A model generated the notes under the pieces. That model was given only the letters and a program-made list of their open reading frames with translations. It did not search any database and was not told the DNA's origin. The translations under genes and the position numbers were made by a program. Shown here in pieces: positions 1-6,158 of a stretch of DNA of 12,493 bases; positions within the stretch are counted from its first letter, which is position 1; each line of letters begins with the position of its first letter. This DNA comes from Patescibacteria group bacterium (GTDB lineage Bacteria; Patescibacteriota; Minisyncoccia; Phycocordibacterales; DATDWN01), in the NCBI GenBank assembly GCA_030916785.1, contig JAUPVY010000009.1, positions 1-12,493 on the forward strand. The letters are read 5' to 3'.

Positions 1-755
1 CGCAGACAAGCTTGGACAAAAACTTAGAGTACTTCAAGAAAGTTTTTGAATATAATTCTTTTGCCTCTGGTGAAGCAGTTGAGCAGTTAACACAATCTAC
101 CATGAAGGTGATCTCCACCGAATCAGGTATTAGTGATAAAACAAAACAAGACTTTCTTGATTTTACCAAAACAAAAATAGATGAAAAAGTAGCTTCTAGT
201 CCAAAAGATGCAAGATATCTTGTTTTTGCTGGAGGTTTCTATAATCGTCTAGGACAGTTTGATGATGCTATAAAATATTTAGATAGAGCACTTATTGAAT
301 CACCAAATAAACAATCTATTTATTTTGAATTAGGTACTTCTTATTTGGGTAAAGGGGACAGACCAAAAATGTTTGAAATGTTTAAGAAAGCCTATGAGTT
401 AAAAACGTCGTCTGTAGAGTCGCAGATAATATATATGGTCGGTGCTATATATGTTGGTAACAAAGAAGTACAAGATCAAATGAGTAAATTGGTACCTAGA
501 GAAAAAATACTCAATGACTCTAGGGTTTTGAAAGCTTATTCTGACATGGGAGATAACAGTATTGCTATATCTATATTGAACGAAAGAATAAAGGTAAATC
601 CAAAAACTATGCAAGACAGATTTTTACTAGCAGATATATATTATAGACTAGGATTGAAACAAAAATCAGCAGAGCTTATTAAAGAAATGACGGAGATTGA
701 TCCAAGTTTTAAGACTCAAGGAGATATGTATATACAGCAGATATTGGCACAGTAA
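1..755 (+). CDS. TPR-repeat protein, C-terminal part of a gene cut by the window edge
   Basis: The frame is open from base 3 to the TAA at 753-755, so the TTG at 12 is probably internal and the true start lies outside the window. The visible ~250 residues form helical tetratricopeptide repeats. A clear repeat reads ARYLVFAGGFYNRLGQFDDA, followed by similar units around FELGTSYLGKGD, VLKAYSDMGDNSIAI and FLLADIYYRLGLKQKSAEL. TPR domains are protein-interaction scaffolds. The opening segment (NLEYFKKVFEYNSF) resembles, from memory, the C-terminal TPR tail of large CPR membrane proteins of the O-antigen ligase/polymerase type, but no membrane segment is visible here, so that identity is inference. 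No terminator directly follows the stop; the first strong hairpin is at 872-903. Confidence 0.75.
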   Translation, partial: QTSLDKNLEYFKKVFEYNSFASGEAVEQLTQSTMKVISTESGISDKTKQDFLDFTKTKIDEKVASSPKDARYLVFAGGFYNRLGQFDDAIKYLDRALIESPNKQSIYFELGTSYLGKGDRPKMFEMFKKAYELKTSSVESQIIYMVGAIYVGNKEVQDQMSKLVPREKILNDSRVLKAYSDMGDNSIAISILNERIKVNPKTMQDRFLLADIYYRLGLKQKSAELIKEMTEIDPSFKTQGDMYIQQILAQ

Positions 756-775
756 ACTTGTGTAAAAACCCGGAT

Positions 776-804
776 TTGCATTTAAAGTAAATATGTGATA
801 CAAT
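776..804 (+). promoter_or_regulatory. Sigma70-type promoter for a candidate small RNA
   Basis: The -35 box TTGCAT (776-781) and -10 box TACAAT (799-804) are separated by 17 bases. Transcription would start near 811. No credible reading frame follows: the ATG at 810 is stopped after three codons. The strong hairpin at 872-903 lies about 60 bases downstream, so the likely product is a short RNA. Confidence 0.6.
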
Positions 805-810
805 ACTGGA

Positions 811-915
811 TGTGGGTGTGAATTTACAGGATTGCTTTGCAAGAATGTGGATTGAGCATCAACAACAAATGTACAACAAAGGCCCTTCGGGGCCTTTGTT
901 GTATGTCTTGTTTTA
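811..915 (+). ncRNA. Candidate small RNA of about 95-105 nt
   Basis: The unit is defined by the promoter at 776-804 and the perfect UUCG-loop hairpin at 872-903 followed by a T-rich tail. The body (811-871) has no convincing ORF. It does not match 4.5S/SRP RNA, tmRNA, RNase P or 6S RNA motifs that I can recognise. It could instead be a leader remnant or only the terminator region of the upstream TPR gene with a fortuitous promoter. Confidence 0.4.
872..915 (+). terminator. Rho-independent terminator with a UUCG tetraloop
   Basis: A perfect 14-bp stem (872-885 with 890-903) closes a C(UUCG)G tetraloop at 886-889, one of the most stable RNA loops. The tail TGTCTTGTTTT is U-rich. It would end the candidate small RNA and any read-through from the TPR gene. 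Confidence 0.8.
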
Positions 916-943
916 TGATTATAGTTTGGTTATCATTAATATG

Positions 944-1023
944 TTGTTTTGAGACGTGGTTGGCGGTTTGCACTCACACTACATTTGTTGGAGCTCGCCT
1001 CCGCCAACCGCGTCTCAAAATAA
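944..1023. repeat. Long inverted repeat forming a GC-rich hairpin
   Basis: The arms 947-966 and 1001-1020 are complementary over 20 bases with a single G-U pair (TTTTGAGACGTGGTTGGCGG against its partner), extendable by about 3 weak pairs. The loop is 34 bases. It is far more GC-rich than its surroundings. A possible promoter, TTGTTG (896-901) and TATAGT (920-925) with an 18-base gap, could make it part of a second short transcript ending at the next hairpin. A long-hairpin RNA or a small mobile repeat are both possible. Confidence 0.6.
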
Positions 1024-1062
1024 AATAAAAATTTCCGCGATGCGGAATTTTTTATTTTATAA
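1021..1062. terminator. Bidirectional Rho-independent terminator
   Basis: The core TTCCGC (1033-1038) and GCGGAA (1042-1047) enclose a GAT loop. The stem extends on both sides through A/T tracts, so a T-run follows the hairpin on either strand. It would end transcripts coming from the long-hairpin region. Confidence 0.75.
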
Positions 1063-1067
1063 AAAAA

Positions 1068-1097
1068 TTTTTTCTTAAAATATTTTTTAAGAAAAAA
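1068..1097. repeat. AT-only inverted repeat next to a DnaA-box-like site
   Basis: A perfect 13-bp stem of A and T with one G/C pair (1068-1080 with 1085-1097) and a TATT loop. It lies directly left of TTATCCACA at 1101. It could be a second terminator or an easily melted DNA segment. Confidence 0.5.
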
Positions 1098-1100
1098 AAG

Positions 1101-1109
1101 TTATCCACA
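1101..1109 (+). promoter_or_regulatory. Consensus DnaA box (TTATCCACA)
   Basis: The 9-mer is an exact match to the high-affinity DnaA box and sits in a strongly AT-rich stretch (about 1020-1230). No second good box was found nearby, so an origin is not supported. A single regulatory DnaA site or chance are both possible. Confidence 0.35.
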
Positions 1110-1149
1110 CTTTTTTGTGAAAATAAATTTTATTTATTTTTTTATGTAC

Positions 1150-1155
1150 TATAAT
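1150..1155 (+). promoter_or_regulatory. -10 box TATAAT of the lysine-rich peptide gene
   Basis: A perfect TATAAT lies about 100 bases before the small ORF; the -35 region is A/T only and has no clear hexamer. Transcription from about 1162 would give a leader of some 96 bases. A hairpin at 1171-1195 has the outer stem CAACGA/TCGTTG, and a second short stem lies around 1222-1241. Confidence 0.5.
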
Positions 1156-1257
1156 TATTGTAGGTCGGAACAACGAAATAAATTTATTATCGTTGTAAAC
1201 TTTAAAAAAATAATTTAGTTGGTTGCTTGTCACAGAGCAGCTAGCAAAAAAAATATC

Positions 1258-1314
1258 ATGGCAGCAAAAAAGAAGAAAGCAGCAAAGAAGAAAGTAGCTA
1301 AGAAACGAGCTTAA
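1258..1314 (+). CDS. 18-residue lysine/alanine-rich basic peptide
   Basis: The frame reads MAAKKKKAAKKKVAKKRA and stops with TAA. Ten of 18 residues are Lys or Arg and seven of the rest are Met or Ala, the composition of bacterial histone-H1-like (HC1/AlgP-type) tails that bind nucleic acids. A larger protein is excluded because the frame is closed at both ends. Independent support for a gene is the TATAAT at 1150, the structured leader and the perfect terminator at 1362-1392, which together make a stand-alone unit of about 235 bases. There is no Shine-Dalgarno sequence; the start sits in an A-rich context (AAAAAAATATCATG). DNA or RNA binding is inferred from composition only. Confidence 0.6.
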   Translation: MAAKKKKAAKKKVAKKRA

Positions 1315-1338
1315 TATTCTTTGTTTGTAAAATCGATC

Positions 1339-1350
1339 CGCCAGCTGGCG
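1339..1350. repeat. Perfect 12-bp palindrome
   Basis: CGCCAGCTGGCG is fully self-complementary, and partly matching AAAATC/GATTTT flanks extend it. It lies between the small peptide gene and its terminator. It may be an operator, an RNA hairpin, or part of a double terminator. Confidence 0.4.
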
Positions 1351-1361
1351 AAATGATTTTC

Positions 1362-1400
1362 AAAAACTCATACTTTTACAGTATGAGTTTTTGTTATTTT
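1362..1400 (+). terminator. Rho-independent terminator between the small peptide gene and secA
   Basis: A perfect 12-bp stem, AAAAACTCATAC (1362-1373) with GTATGAGTTTTT (1381-1392), and a 7-base loop, followed by TTATTTT. It isolates secA from upstream transcription. Confidence 0.8.
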
Positions 1401-1401
1401 A

Positions 1402-1410
1402 TGTTAAAAT
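1402..1410 (+). promoter_or_regulatory. Extended -10 promoter of secA
   Basis: TGTTAAAAT (1402-1410) fits the extended -10 pattern TGnTAnnnT. It ends ten bases before the secA ATG at 1421, so the mRNA would have a leader of only a few bases. No good -35 box is present, as often with extended -10 promoters. Confidence 0.5.
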
Positions 1411-1420
1411 CAATCACATT

Positions 1421-3898
1421 ATGGCGTTTTTAGATAAAATTTTCGGCACAGAATCATCTAAGGCCTTAAAAACCATAGATCCAATAGTTTTGGAAATAAA
1501 CGCTTTGGAAAGCGCTATTTCTGCCCTGACTGACGATGAGCTTAAGGCAAAAACTGCAGAATTTAAGGAAAGATTAAAGAATGGTCAAACCTTGGATGAG
1601 ATTTTGCCCGAGGCTTTTGCAGTAGTGCGAGAGGCTTCTCGTCGTACTCTAGGACAGAGGCATTTTGATGTTCAGCTTATTGGAGGAATTGTTCTGCATA
1701 GAGGTGGAATAGCTGAGATGAAAACTGGAGAAGGAAAAACTCTAGTAGCAACACTACCACTCTACCTCAATGCTCTGACGGGTAATGGTGTACATCTCGT
1801 TACTGTTAACGATTATCTATCAAGACTTCATGCTGTGCTCATGGGTCAGATTTATTCTTTCTTAGGTATTTCGGTTGGAATAATAAATCATGACGAATCT
1901 TTTATATACGACCAGACACATACAGAGCTCGATAAGAAAAGAGATGAAGCCGGGTCATTCAAGGTTTTTAATGAATTTTTGAGACCCGTATCAAGACGTG
2001 AAGCTTATCATGCAGATATTACATATGGAACAAACAATGAGTTTGGTTTTGATTATCTGAGAGATAATATAGAATATGAAGCAACACACCTTCGTCAGCG
2101 TGAGCCAAATTTCGTGGTGGTGGATGAAGTGGACTCTATATTGATAGATGAGGCTAGAACACCCCTTATTATCTCGACTCCTACTACCGATTCTGACGAG
2201 CTTTACAAGACTTTTGCCGATATTTCTACTAAACTCGAAAAAGGTGAGCATTACTCTGTGGATGAAAAGTTTAAGACAATTTCTTTAACAGATTCTGGTA
2301 TAAGCCGAGCCGAAGAATTACTAGGTATTGATAATATTTACACTGAAAAAGGTATCAAATATGTGCACCACTTGGAAACTTCTATTCGGGCCCGGGCCTT
2401 ATTCAACGTGGACAAGGATTATGTGGTCAAAGATGGAGAGATAATTATAGTGGATGAGTTTACTGGGAGACTACAGCCTGGTAGAAGATGGTCAGAGGGC
2501 TTGCATCAGGCTATAGAGGCTAAAGAGCATGTGCCAATACAAAAAGAATCAAGAACTTTTGCTTCTGTTACTTTTCAGAACTATTTTAGGTTGTATAAAA
2601 AATTAGCTGGAATGACAGGTACAGCCGTGACTTCATCCGAGGAGTTCTATAAAGTTTACGGACTAAATGTTGTTTCCATACCAACCAATAAACCTAATGC
2701 CCGTATAGATCGCAACGATTTAATATTTCAAACTGAAGCTGGTAAATTCAAAGCGATTAGTAGGGAAATAAAGGAGCGACACAAAACAGGTCAGCCAGTT
2801 TTGATTGGTACTGTGTCTATAGAAAAAAATGAGTTACTTTCTGAGTACTTAAAGGCCGAGGGTGTGCCACATGAGATTCTAAATGCTAAAAATCACGGAA
2901 GAGAGGGGGAGATTATAGCTCAAGCGGGAAAACCTTCTGCTGTGACTATCGCAACAAACATGGCAGGCCGTGGAGTGGATATAAAACTTGGAGGTAATCC
3001 CGGGAGTCCGGAAGCTTACGAGGATGTAAAATCAAAAGGCGGTTTATTTGTCTTGGGTACAGAGAGACACGATGCGCGTAGAATAGACAATCAGCTAAGA
3101 GGGCGAGCGGGTAGACAGGGGGATCCCGGAGAAACACAGTTTTTTGTGTCTTTGGATGACCACCTCATGCGAGTTTTCGGTGGAGACGGAATAAAAAACA
3201 TGATGGGCAAGCTCGGTATAAAAGAAGACGAGCCAATAGAGAATAGAATGATAACAAGGTCTCTTGAAAGCGCCCAGGAAAAAATAGAAGGTTTTAATTT
3301 TGACGCAAGAAAACACGTTCTAGAGTTCGATGATGTTTTAAATTTTCAAAGAAAGATAATATATGCAAAACGTCGGGATGTTTTGTTGGGAGACGATGAT
3401 GCTGTCCGTAGCTACATTCAAAGTATTTTGGTGGAGATGGGAGACGAAGAAAGAAAAGTGGTAGAGGAAAAGATGGAAAAGGCAGATAGTGAATACCTAA
3501 AGGTTTTGCGCAGGGTTATTTTGCAGTCAACAGACATGTACTGGGTTGAGCATTTGGAAGTGATGGATTATATGCGATCTAGTGTTAATCTGCGCGCCTA
3601 CGGCCAGAGAGACCCTCTAGTAGAGTACAAACACGAGGGTTTGCGTCTGTTCAAGGATATGGAGATTTCTATAGGCCAGGAGATTTTGAAACTCATTCCA
3701 CAAATCCAGCCAACTATTAAATTTGATGCACCAGTGAAACTGACTGAAACCATGGAAGGTGCACAGGATTTAGTGACCGAAACCGTGGCTTCGGAGGATT
3801 CTCATCGGGCTCCAGATGGAAGTAAAATAGGAAGAAATGATCCATGTTATTGTGGTTCTGGAAAGAAATACAAACATTGTCATGGAAAAAATGAGTAA
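1421..3898 (+). CDS. secA: Protein translocase subunit SecA
   Basis: SecA is the ATPase that drives unfolded preproteins through the SecYEG channel. From the ATG at 1421 it has 825 residues. Walker A is MKTGEGKT (100-107) and the Walker B/DEAD-like motif is DEVD (235-238). The second nucleotide-binding fold has AGMTGTA, TNMAGRGVDIKLGG and RGRAGRQGDPG. The C-terminus is a SEC-C zinc motif, CYCGSGKKYKHCHG. Against E. coli SecA there is an insertion of about 25 residues near 157-190 (YDQTHTELDKK...FNEFLRP), as I recall from other CPR SecAs. A TTG at 1391 in the same frame would add ten residues but lies inside the upstream terminator, so ATG 1421 is preferred. It begins a cluster with redox genes. 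Confidence 0.97.
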   Translation: MAFLDKIFGTESSKALKTIDPIVLEINALESAISALTDDELKAKTAEFKERLKNGQTLDEILPEAFAVVREASRRTLGQRHFDVQLIGGIVLHRGGIAEMKTGEGKTLVATLPLYLNALTGNGVHLVTVNDYLSRLHAVLMGQIYSFLGISVGIINHDESFIYDQTHTELDKKRDEAGSFKVFNEFLRPVSRREAYHADITYGTNNEFGFDYLRDNIEYEATHLRQREPNFVVVDEVDSILIDEARTPLIISTPTTDSDELYKTFADISTKLEKGEHYSVDEKFKTISLTDSGISRAEELLGIDNIYTEKGIKYVHHLETSIRARALFNVDKDYVVKDGEIIIVDEFTGRLQPGRRWSEGLHQAIEAKEHVPIQKESRTFASVTFQNYFRLYKKLAGMTGTAVTSSEEFYKVYGLNVVSIPTNKPNARIDRNDLIFQTEAGKFKAISREIKERHKTGQPVLIGTVSIEKNELLSEYLKAEGVPHEILNAKNHGREGEIIAQAGKPSAVTIATNMAGRGVDIKLGGNPGSPEAYEDVKSKGGLFVLGTERHDARRIDNQLRGRAGRQGDPGETQFFVSLDDHLMRVFGGDGIKNMMGKLGIKEDEPIENRMITRSLESAQEKIEGFNFDARKHVLEFDDVLNFQRKIIYAKRRDVLLGDDDAVRSYIQSILVEMGDEERKVVEEKMEKADSEYLKVLRRVILQSTDMYWVEHLEVMDYMRSSVNLRAYGQRDPLVEYKHEGLRLFKDMEISIGQEILKLIPQIQPTIKFDAPVKLTETMEGAQDLVTETVASEDSHRAPDGSKIGRNDPCYCGSGKKYKHCHGKNE

Positions 3899-4031
3899 AA
3901 AATCAATCGAAATACTGAGTCATTTTCATTGTTCTTATTGCAAAAAATGGTGGACCATAGGTGATGCTTCAGAAAAGAGAGAAAAATGGTTTTGTCCCTG
4001 GTGTGGCAAGGAGAATAAATATGGAAAATAA
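3891..4031 (+). CDS. Small zinc-ribbon protein overlapping the secA end
   Basis: The 46-residue product has two CxxC pairs, HCSYC (14-17) and FCPWC (35-38), spaced as in a rubredoxin-like zinc ribbon. The first pair is followed by KKWWTIGD. The ATG at 3891 overlaps the secA stop (8 bases), which suggests translational coupling; an ATG at 3882 would add three residues. The function is unknown. Its position directly after secA, whose own tail binds zinc, and before two thiol-redox genes suggests a role linked to secretion or ribosome-associated quality control, but that is inference. Confidence 0.75.
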   Translation: MSKKSIEILSHFHCSYCKKWWTIGDASEKREKWFCPWCGKENKYGK

Positions 4032-4077
4032 GCTTTATTTGTGTTATTTTAGAAGAATAATTATTTAAACAAAAAAT

Positions 4078-4461
4078 ATGAATAAATACGTTTACTATCT
4101 AATAGGTTTGGTATTTTTGGCAGGTGTGGTGTTTTTAATAGTAACACCAGGCAAGCCAGGACAATATGATGGTTTTGCTCAGTGTATAAAAGATAGTGGT
4201 ACAACATTCTATGGAACATTTTGGTGTCCACACTGTCAATCCCAGAAGGCTCTTTTTGGTAGATCTGTAAAATTACTTCCTTATGTAGAGTGTTCAACTC
4301 CAGATGGACAAGGTCAGTTGCAGGTATGTAAAGATGCTGGTGTGACCTCATACCCAACATGGCAGTTTAACGCAAGTACTACTGATAGACTAACTGGAGA
4401 GGTTCCTCTTGCAAAGCTTGCAGAAAAAACTGGTTGTACATTGCCTGTAATATCTGAATAA
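4078..4461 (+). CDS. Membrane-anchored thioredoxin-like protein (CPHC active site)
   Basis: The 127-residue protein begins with one hydrophobic segment (about 4-23), an uncleaved anchor or signal peptide, followed by a thioredoxin fold with the active site FWCPHC (50-53) and the cis-proline loop TSYPTW. CPHC is the dithiol of DsbA-type oxidases. The domain also resembles the thioredoxin part fused to VKOR proteins. Two further cysteine pairs (VEC..., LQVC, TGC) may form structural disulfides. The DsbB-like gene starts 5 bases downstream, so the pair probably forms an extracytoplasmic disulfide-forming system. The start has the A-rich context ACAAAAAATATG and no Shine-Dalgarno sequence. Confidence 0.85.
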   Translation: MNKYVYYLIGLVFLAGVVFLIVTPGKPGQYDGFAQCIKDSGTTFYGTFWCPHCQSQKALFGRSVKLLPYVECSTPDGQGQLQVCKDAGVTSYPTWQFNASTTDRLTGEVPLAKLAEKTGCTLPVISE

Positions 4462-4466
4462 AAAGT

Positions 4467-5024
4467 ATGATTACTTTTATACAGACAAATGCCAGTGCAA
4501 TAGTGGGGTTTCTAACTTTAATTTCAAATATTATTTTTGTGGTAGTTTTGGTTGTTATTGGTGTGCACTCTGAAACTCGTGCCAAAATGTATTCATTTGT
4601 TCACAAATATATATTACAGTTGTTGTTTTGGGGAATAATGTCGGCGGTTGTTGGTAGTCTAGTTTATTCAGAAATAGTCGGTTTTCCGGCATGTGACTTG
4701 TGTTGGTATCAGAGAATATTCTTGTACCCTCAAGCAGTAATAATTCTAATGGCAATGATTCGCAAAGATAAAACTGTTATAGATTATCTTGTTCCACTTT
4801 CTATCATGGGTGCTGTTGTTGCACTGTATCAATCTTTAGTTCAGTGGGGATTTTCATTCGGTTCTATCCTGGAGTGTACTGCATCGGGTGGGGAGTGTGC
4901 CAGAATTTATGTAAACGAATATTCTTATATCACAATACCTTTCATGTCTCTTTCAGTTTTTGTTTATATAATCGCACTGAAATATATTTATTACAGCCAT
5001 AGTAAAAAGCTGAAAAATGGATAA
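4467..5024 (+). CDS. dsbB: DsbB/BdbC-family disulfide bond formation protein
   Basis: DsbB-type proteins reoxidise the extracytoplasmic thiol oxidase and pass electrons to quinones. The 185-residue product has the family signature ACDLCWYQR with the catalytic CxxC at 76-79, and a second pair, Cys137 and Cys144, in the loop before the last helix (ILECTASGGEC). It appears to have five membrane segments (about 9-33, 48-70, 84-98, 107-126 and 156-174). Classical DsbB has four, so the N-terminal helix is extra. The partner would be the thioredoxin encoded just upstream. The 3' end overlaps the next gene by 8 bases. Confidence 0.88.
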   Translation: MITFIQTNASAIVGFLTLISNIIFVVVLVVIGVHSETRAKMYSFVHKYILQLLFWGIMSAVVGSLVYSEIVGFPACDLCWYQRIFLYPQAVIILMAMIRKDKTVIDYLVPLSIMGAVVALYQSLVQWGFSFGSILECTASGGECARIYVNEYSYITIPFMSLSVFVYIIALKYIYYSHSKKLKNG

Positions 5025-5910
5025 AAAGATCTCAATCGTAGTGCATAGTGGAGGTTTTCATGCTGATGATATCTTTGCTGTGGCTACACTCATGTTGGCT
5101 TTAGGTGAAGATAGTGAATTTTCTGTTACCAGAACTCGAGATGAAAATATTATTAATAGAGGTGATTGTGTGGTAGATGTTGGTGGTGTTTATAATGAAA
5201 CTGCAAATCGTTTTGATCATCATCAGATAGGTGGCGCGGGGGTACGGGAAAATGGAATACCATATGCTTCATTTGGACTTGTATGGAAAAAATTTGGAGA
5301 AGAGTTGTGTGGTAACGTAGAAATCGCTAATAAAATAGATCAAAAACTTATTCAGCCAATTGATGCAATTGATAATGGTGTAAATATTATTGAGCCGATA
5401 TTTGAAGGCATTTATCCTTATAATGTATATGATTTTTTTGATGTATTAATACCAACATGGAAAGAAGAAGGGGCTGATATTGATAAAATATTTTTGGAAG
5501 CAGTCTCTTGTGCAAAGATTATTTTAAAAAGAGAAATAAAAAAAAGAAAAGATGGGGAGGAAGCTAGGCATATTGTTATAGAGGAATATAACAAAAGTAA
5601 GGATAAAAGGTTAATTGTTTTTGATAGGTTTTACCCTTCGGGAGAGACATTGATGGAATTTACGGAACCCTTATTTAAAATTTATCCAAGACAAGAAGGA
5701 ACTTGGGCGTTGGAAGGAATAAAAACAGACCACCATTCATTTAATAGGCGGAAATTTTTACCTGAAATTTGGGCAGGAAAGAAAGATGAGGAATTAGAAA
5801 ATATAACTGGAATTTCAGGGGCAGTTTTCTGTCATGTTGGTCGTTTTATTGCAGTCGCAAAAACCAAAGAGGCAATACTTAAGTTAGCAGCTGTAGCTTT
5901 AAATAATTAA
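5017..5910 (+). CDS. MYG1/UPF0160-family metal-dependent hydrolase
   Basis: The 297-residue protein has the hallmarks of the MYG1 (GAMP) family: HSGGFHADD (10-18), VVDVGGVYN (52-60) and NRFDHHQ (64-70), giving Asp/His metal ligands as in DHH phosphoesterases, plus a C-terminal CHVGRFIAVAKTKEAI segment. Eukaryotic MYG1 is reported to be a 3'-5' RNA exonuclease; the bacterial role is not known to me. The length is near that of family members. The ATG lies inside the end of dsbB (8-base overlap), so it is translated from the same mRNA although it has no obvious link to disulfide formation. No U-run terminator follows; a hairpin is present at 5928-5942. Confidence 0.88.
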   Translation: MDKKISIVVHSGGFHADDIFAVATLMLALGEDSEFSVTRTRDENIINRGDCVVDVGGVYNETANRFDHHQIGGAGVRENGIPYASFGLVWKKFGEELCGNVEIANKIDQKLIQPIDAIDNGVNIIEPIFEGIYPYNVYDFFDVLIPTWKEEGADIDKIFLEAVSCAKIILKREIKKRKDGEEARHIVIEEYNKSKDKRLIVFDRFYPSGETLMEFTEPLFKIYPRQEGTWALEGIKTDHHSFNRRKFLPEIWAGKKDEELENITGISGAVFCHVGRFIAVAKTKEAILKLAAVALNN

Positions 5911-5927
5911 TATTACTTTTTAATTTG

Positions 5928-5942
5928 GGAACGAGGAGTTCC
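5928..5942. repeat. Short hairpin between convergent genes
   Basis: GGAAC/GTTCC with a 5-base loop lies between the MYG1 stop (5910) and the minus-strand microprotein stop (5949). It lacks a U-run on either side, so a terminator role is uncertain. Bases 5929-5943 are identical to 15 bases of tRNA-Arg (7553-7567). Confidence 0.4.
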
Positions 5943-5948
5943 TCAAAC

Positions 5949-6059
5949 TTAAATCAAGATTCCAGGGATATACATAATAACCATACTGACTATAACCAAT
6001 ACACAGATTGTAATCCATATTACCTTGAAGGCCTTTTTGTTCTTTTGTTGGAATAACAT
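5949..6059 (-). CDS. 36-residue single-pass membrane microprotein
   Basis: The minus strand reads MLFQQKNKKAFKVIWITICV and continues to IPGILI, then TAA. The basic start (KNKK, K12) followed by about 20 hydrophobic residues gives a typical N-in membrane anchor. I recall similar tiny proteins in Parcubacteria, but no function. The gene is convergent with the MYG1 gene and divergent from the FtsB-like gene, and fills most of the gap between them. No Shine-Dalgarno sequence is present. Confidence 0.55.
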   Translation of the reverse strand: MLFQQKNKKAFKVIWITICVLVIVSMVIMYIPGILI

Positions 6060-6089
6060 GTTAGAATAGTTAAAAGTTATAAAGTGTAA

Positions 6090-6150
6090 AGTTATCAAGT
6101 AAATGCGAGATTGTAATTACTTTTGACTTTAAACTTTGGACTTGATAACT
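6090..6150. promoter_or_regulatory. Inverted repeat in a divergent promoter region
   Basis: AGTTATCAAGT (6090-6100) and ACTTGATAACT (6140-6150) are perfect inverted copies 39 bases apart. They lie between the minus-strand microprotein gene and the FtsB-like gene. The right arm includes most of the predicted -10 box of the latter, so binding there could control it. Confidence 0.4.
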
Positions 6151-6151
6151 C
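6123..6151 (+). promoter_or_regulatory. Promoter of the FtsB-like gene
   Basis: TTGACT (6123-6128), a 17-base spacer and TAACTC (6146-6151) preceded by an extended TGA. The -10 box ends 7 bases before the ATG at 6159, which predicts a leaderless or nearly leaderless mRNA. Confidence 0.55.
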
Positions 6152-6158
6152 ATTCATT

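Noticed and set aside
837..1028. 63-codon open frame in the noncoding region
   Set aside because: It runs through a perfect UUCG terminator and both arms of a long hairpin, has a non-ATG start and shows Cys/Trp-rich, non-protein-like composition.
1020..1230. Replication origin
   Set aside because: Only one exact DnaA box was found and dnaA, dnaN or parB genes are not nearby.
1391..1420. TTG start giving a ten-residue longer SecA
   Set aside because: The TTG lies in the tail of the upstream terminator; the extended -10 box at 1402-1410 would be inside the coding region. MAFLDKIFG from 1421 is a typical SecA start.
3837..3881. Longer start for the zinc-ribbon protein
   Set aside because: The extra residues come from the SEC-C tail of secA in another frame; ATG 3882 or 3891 is sufficient.
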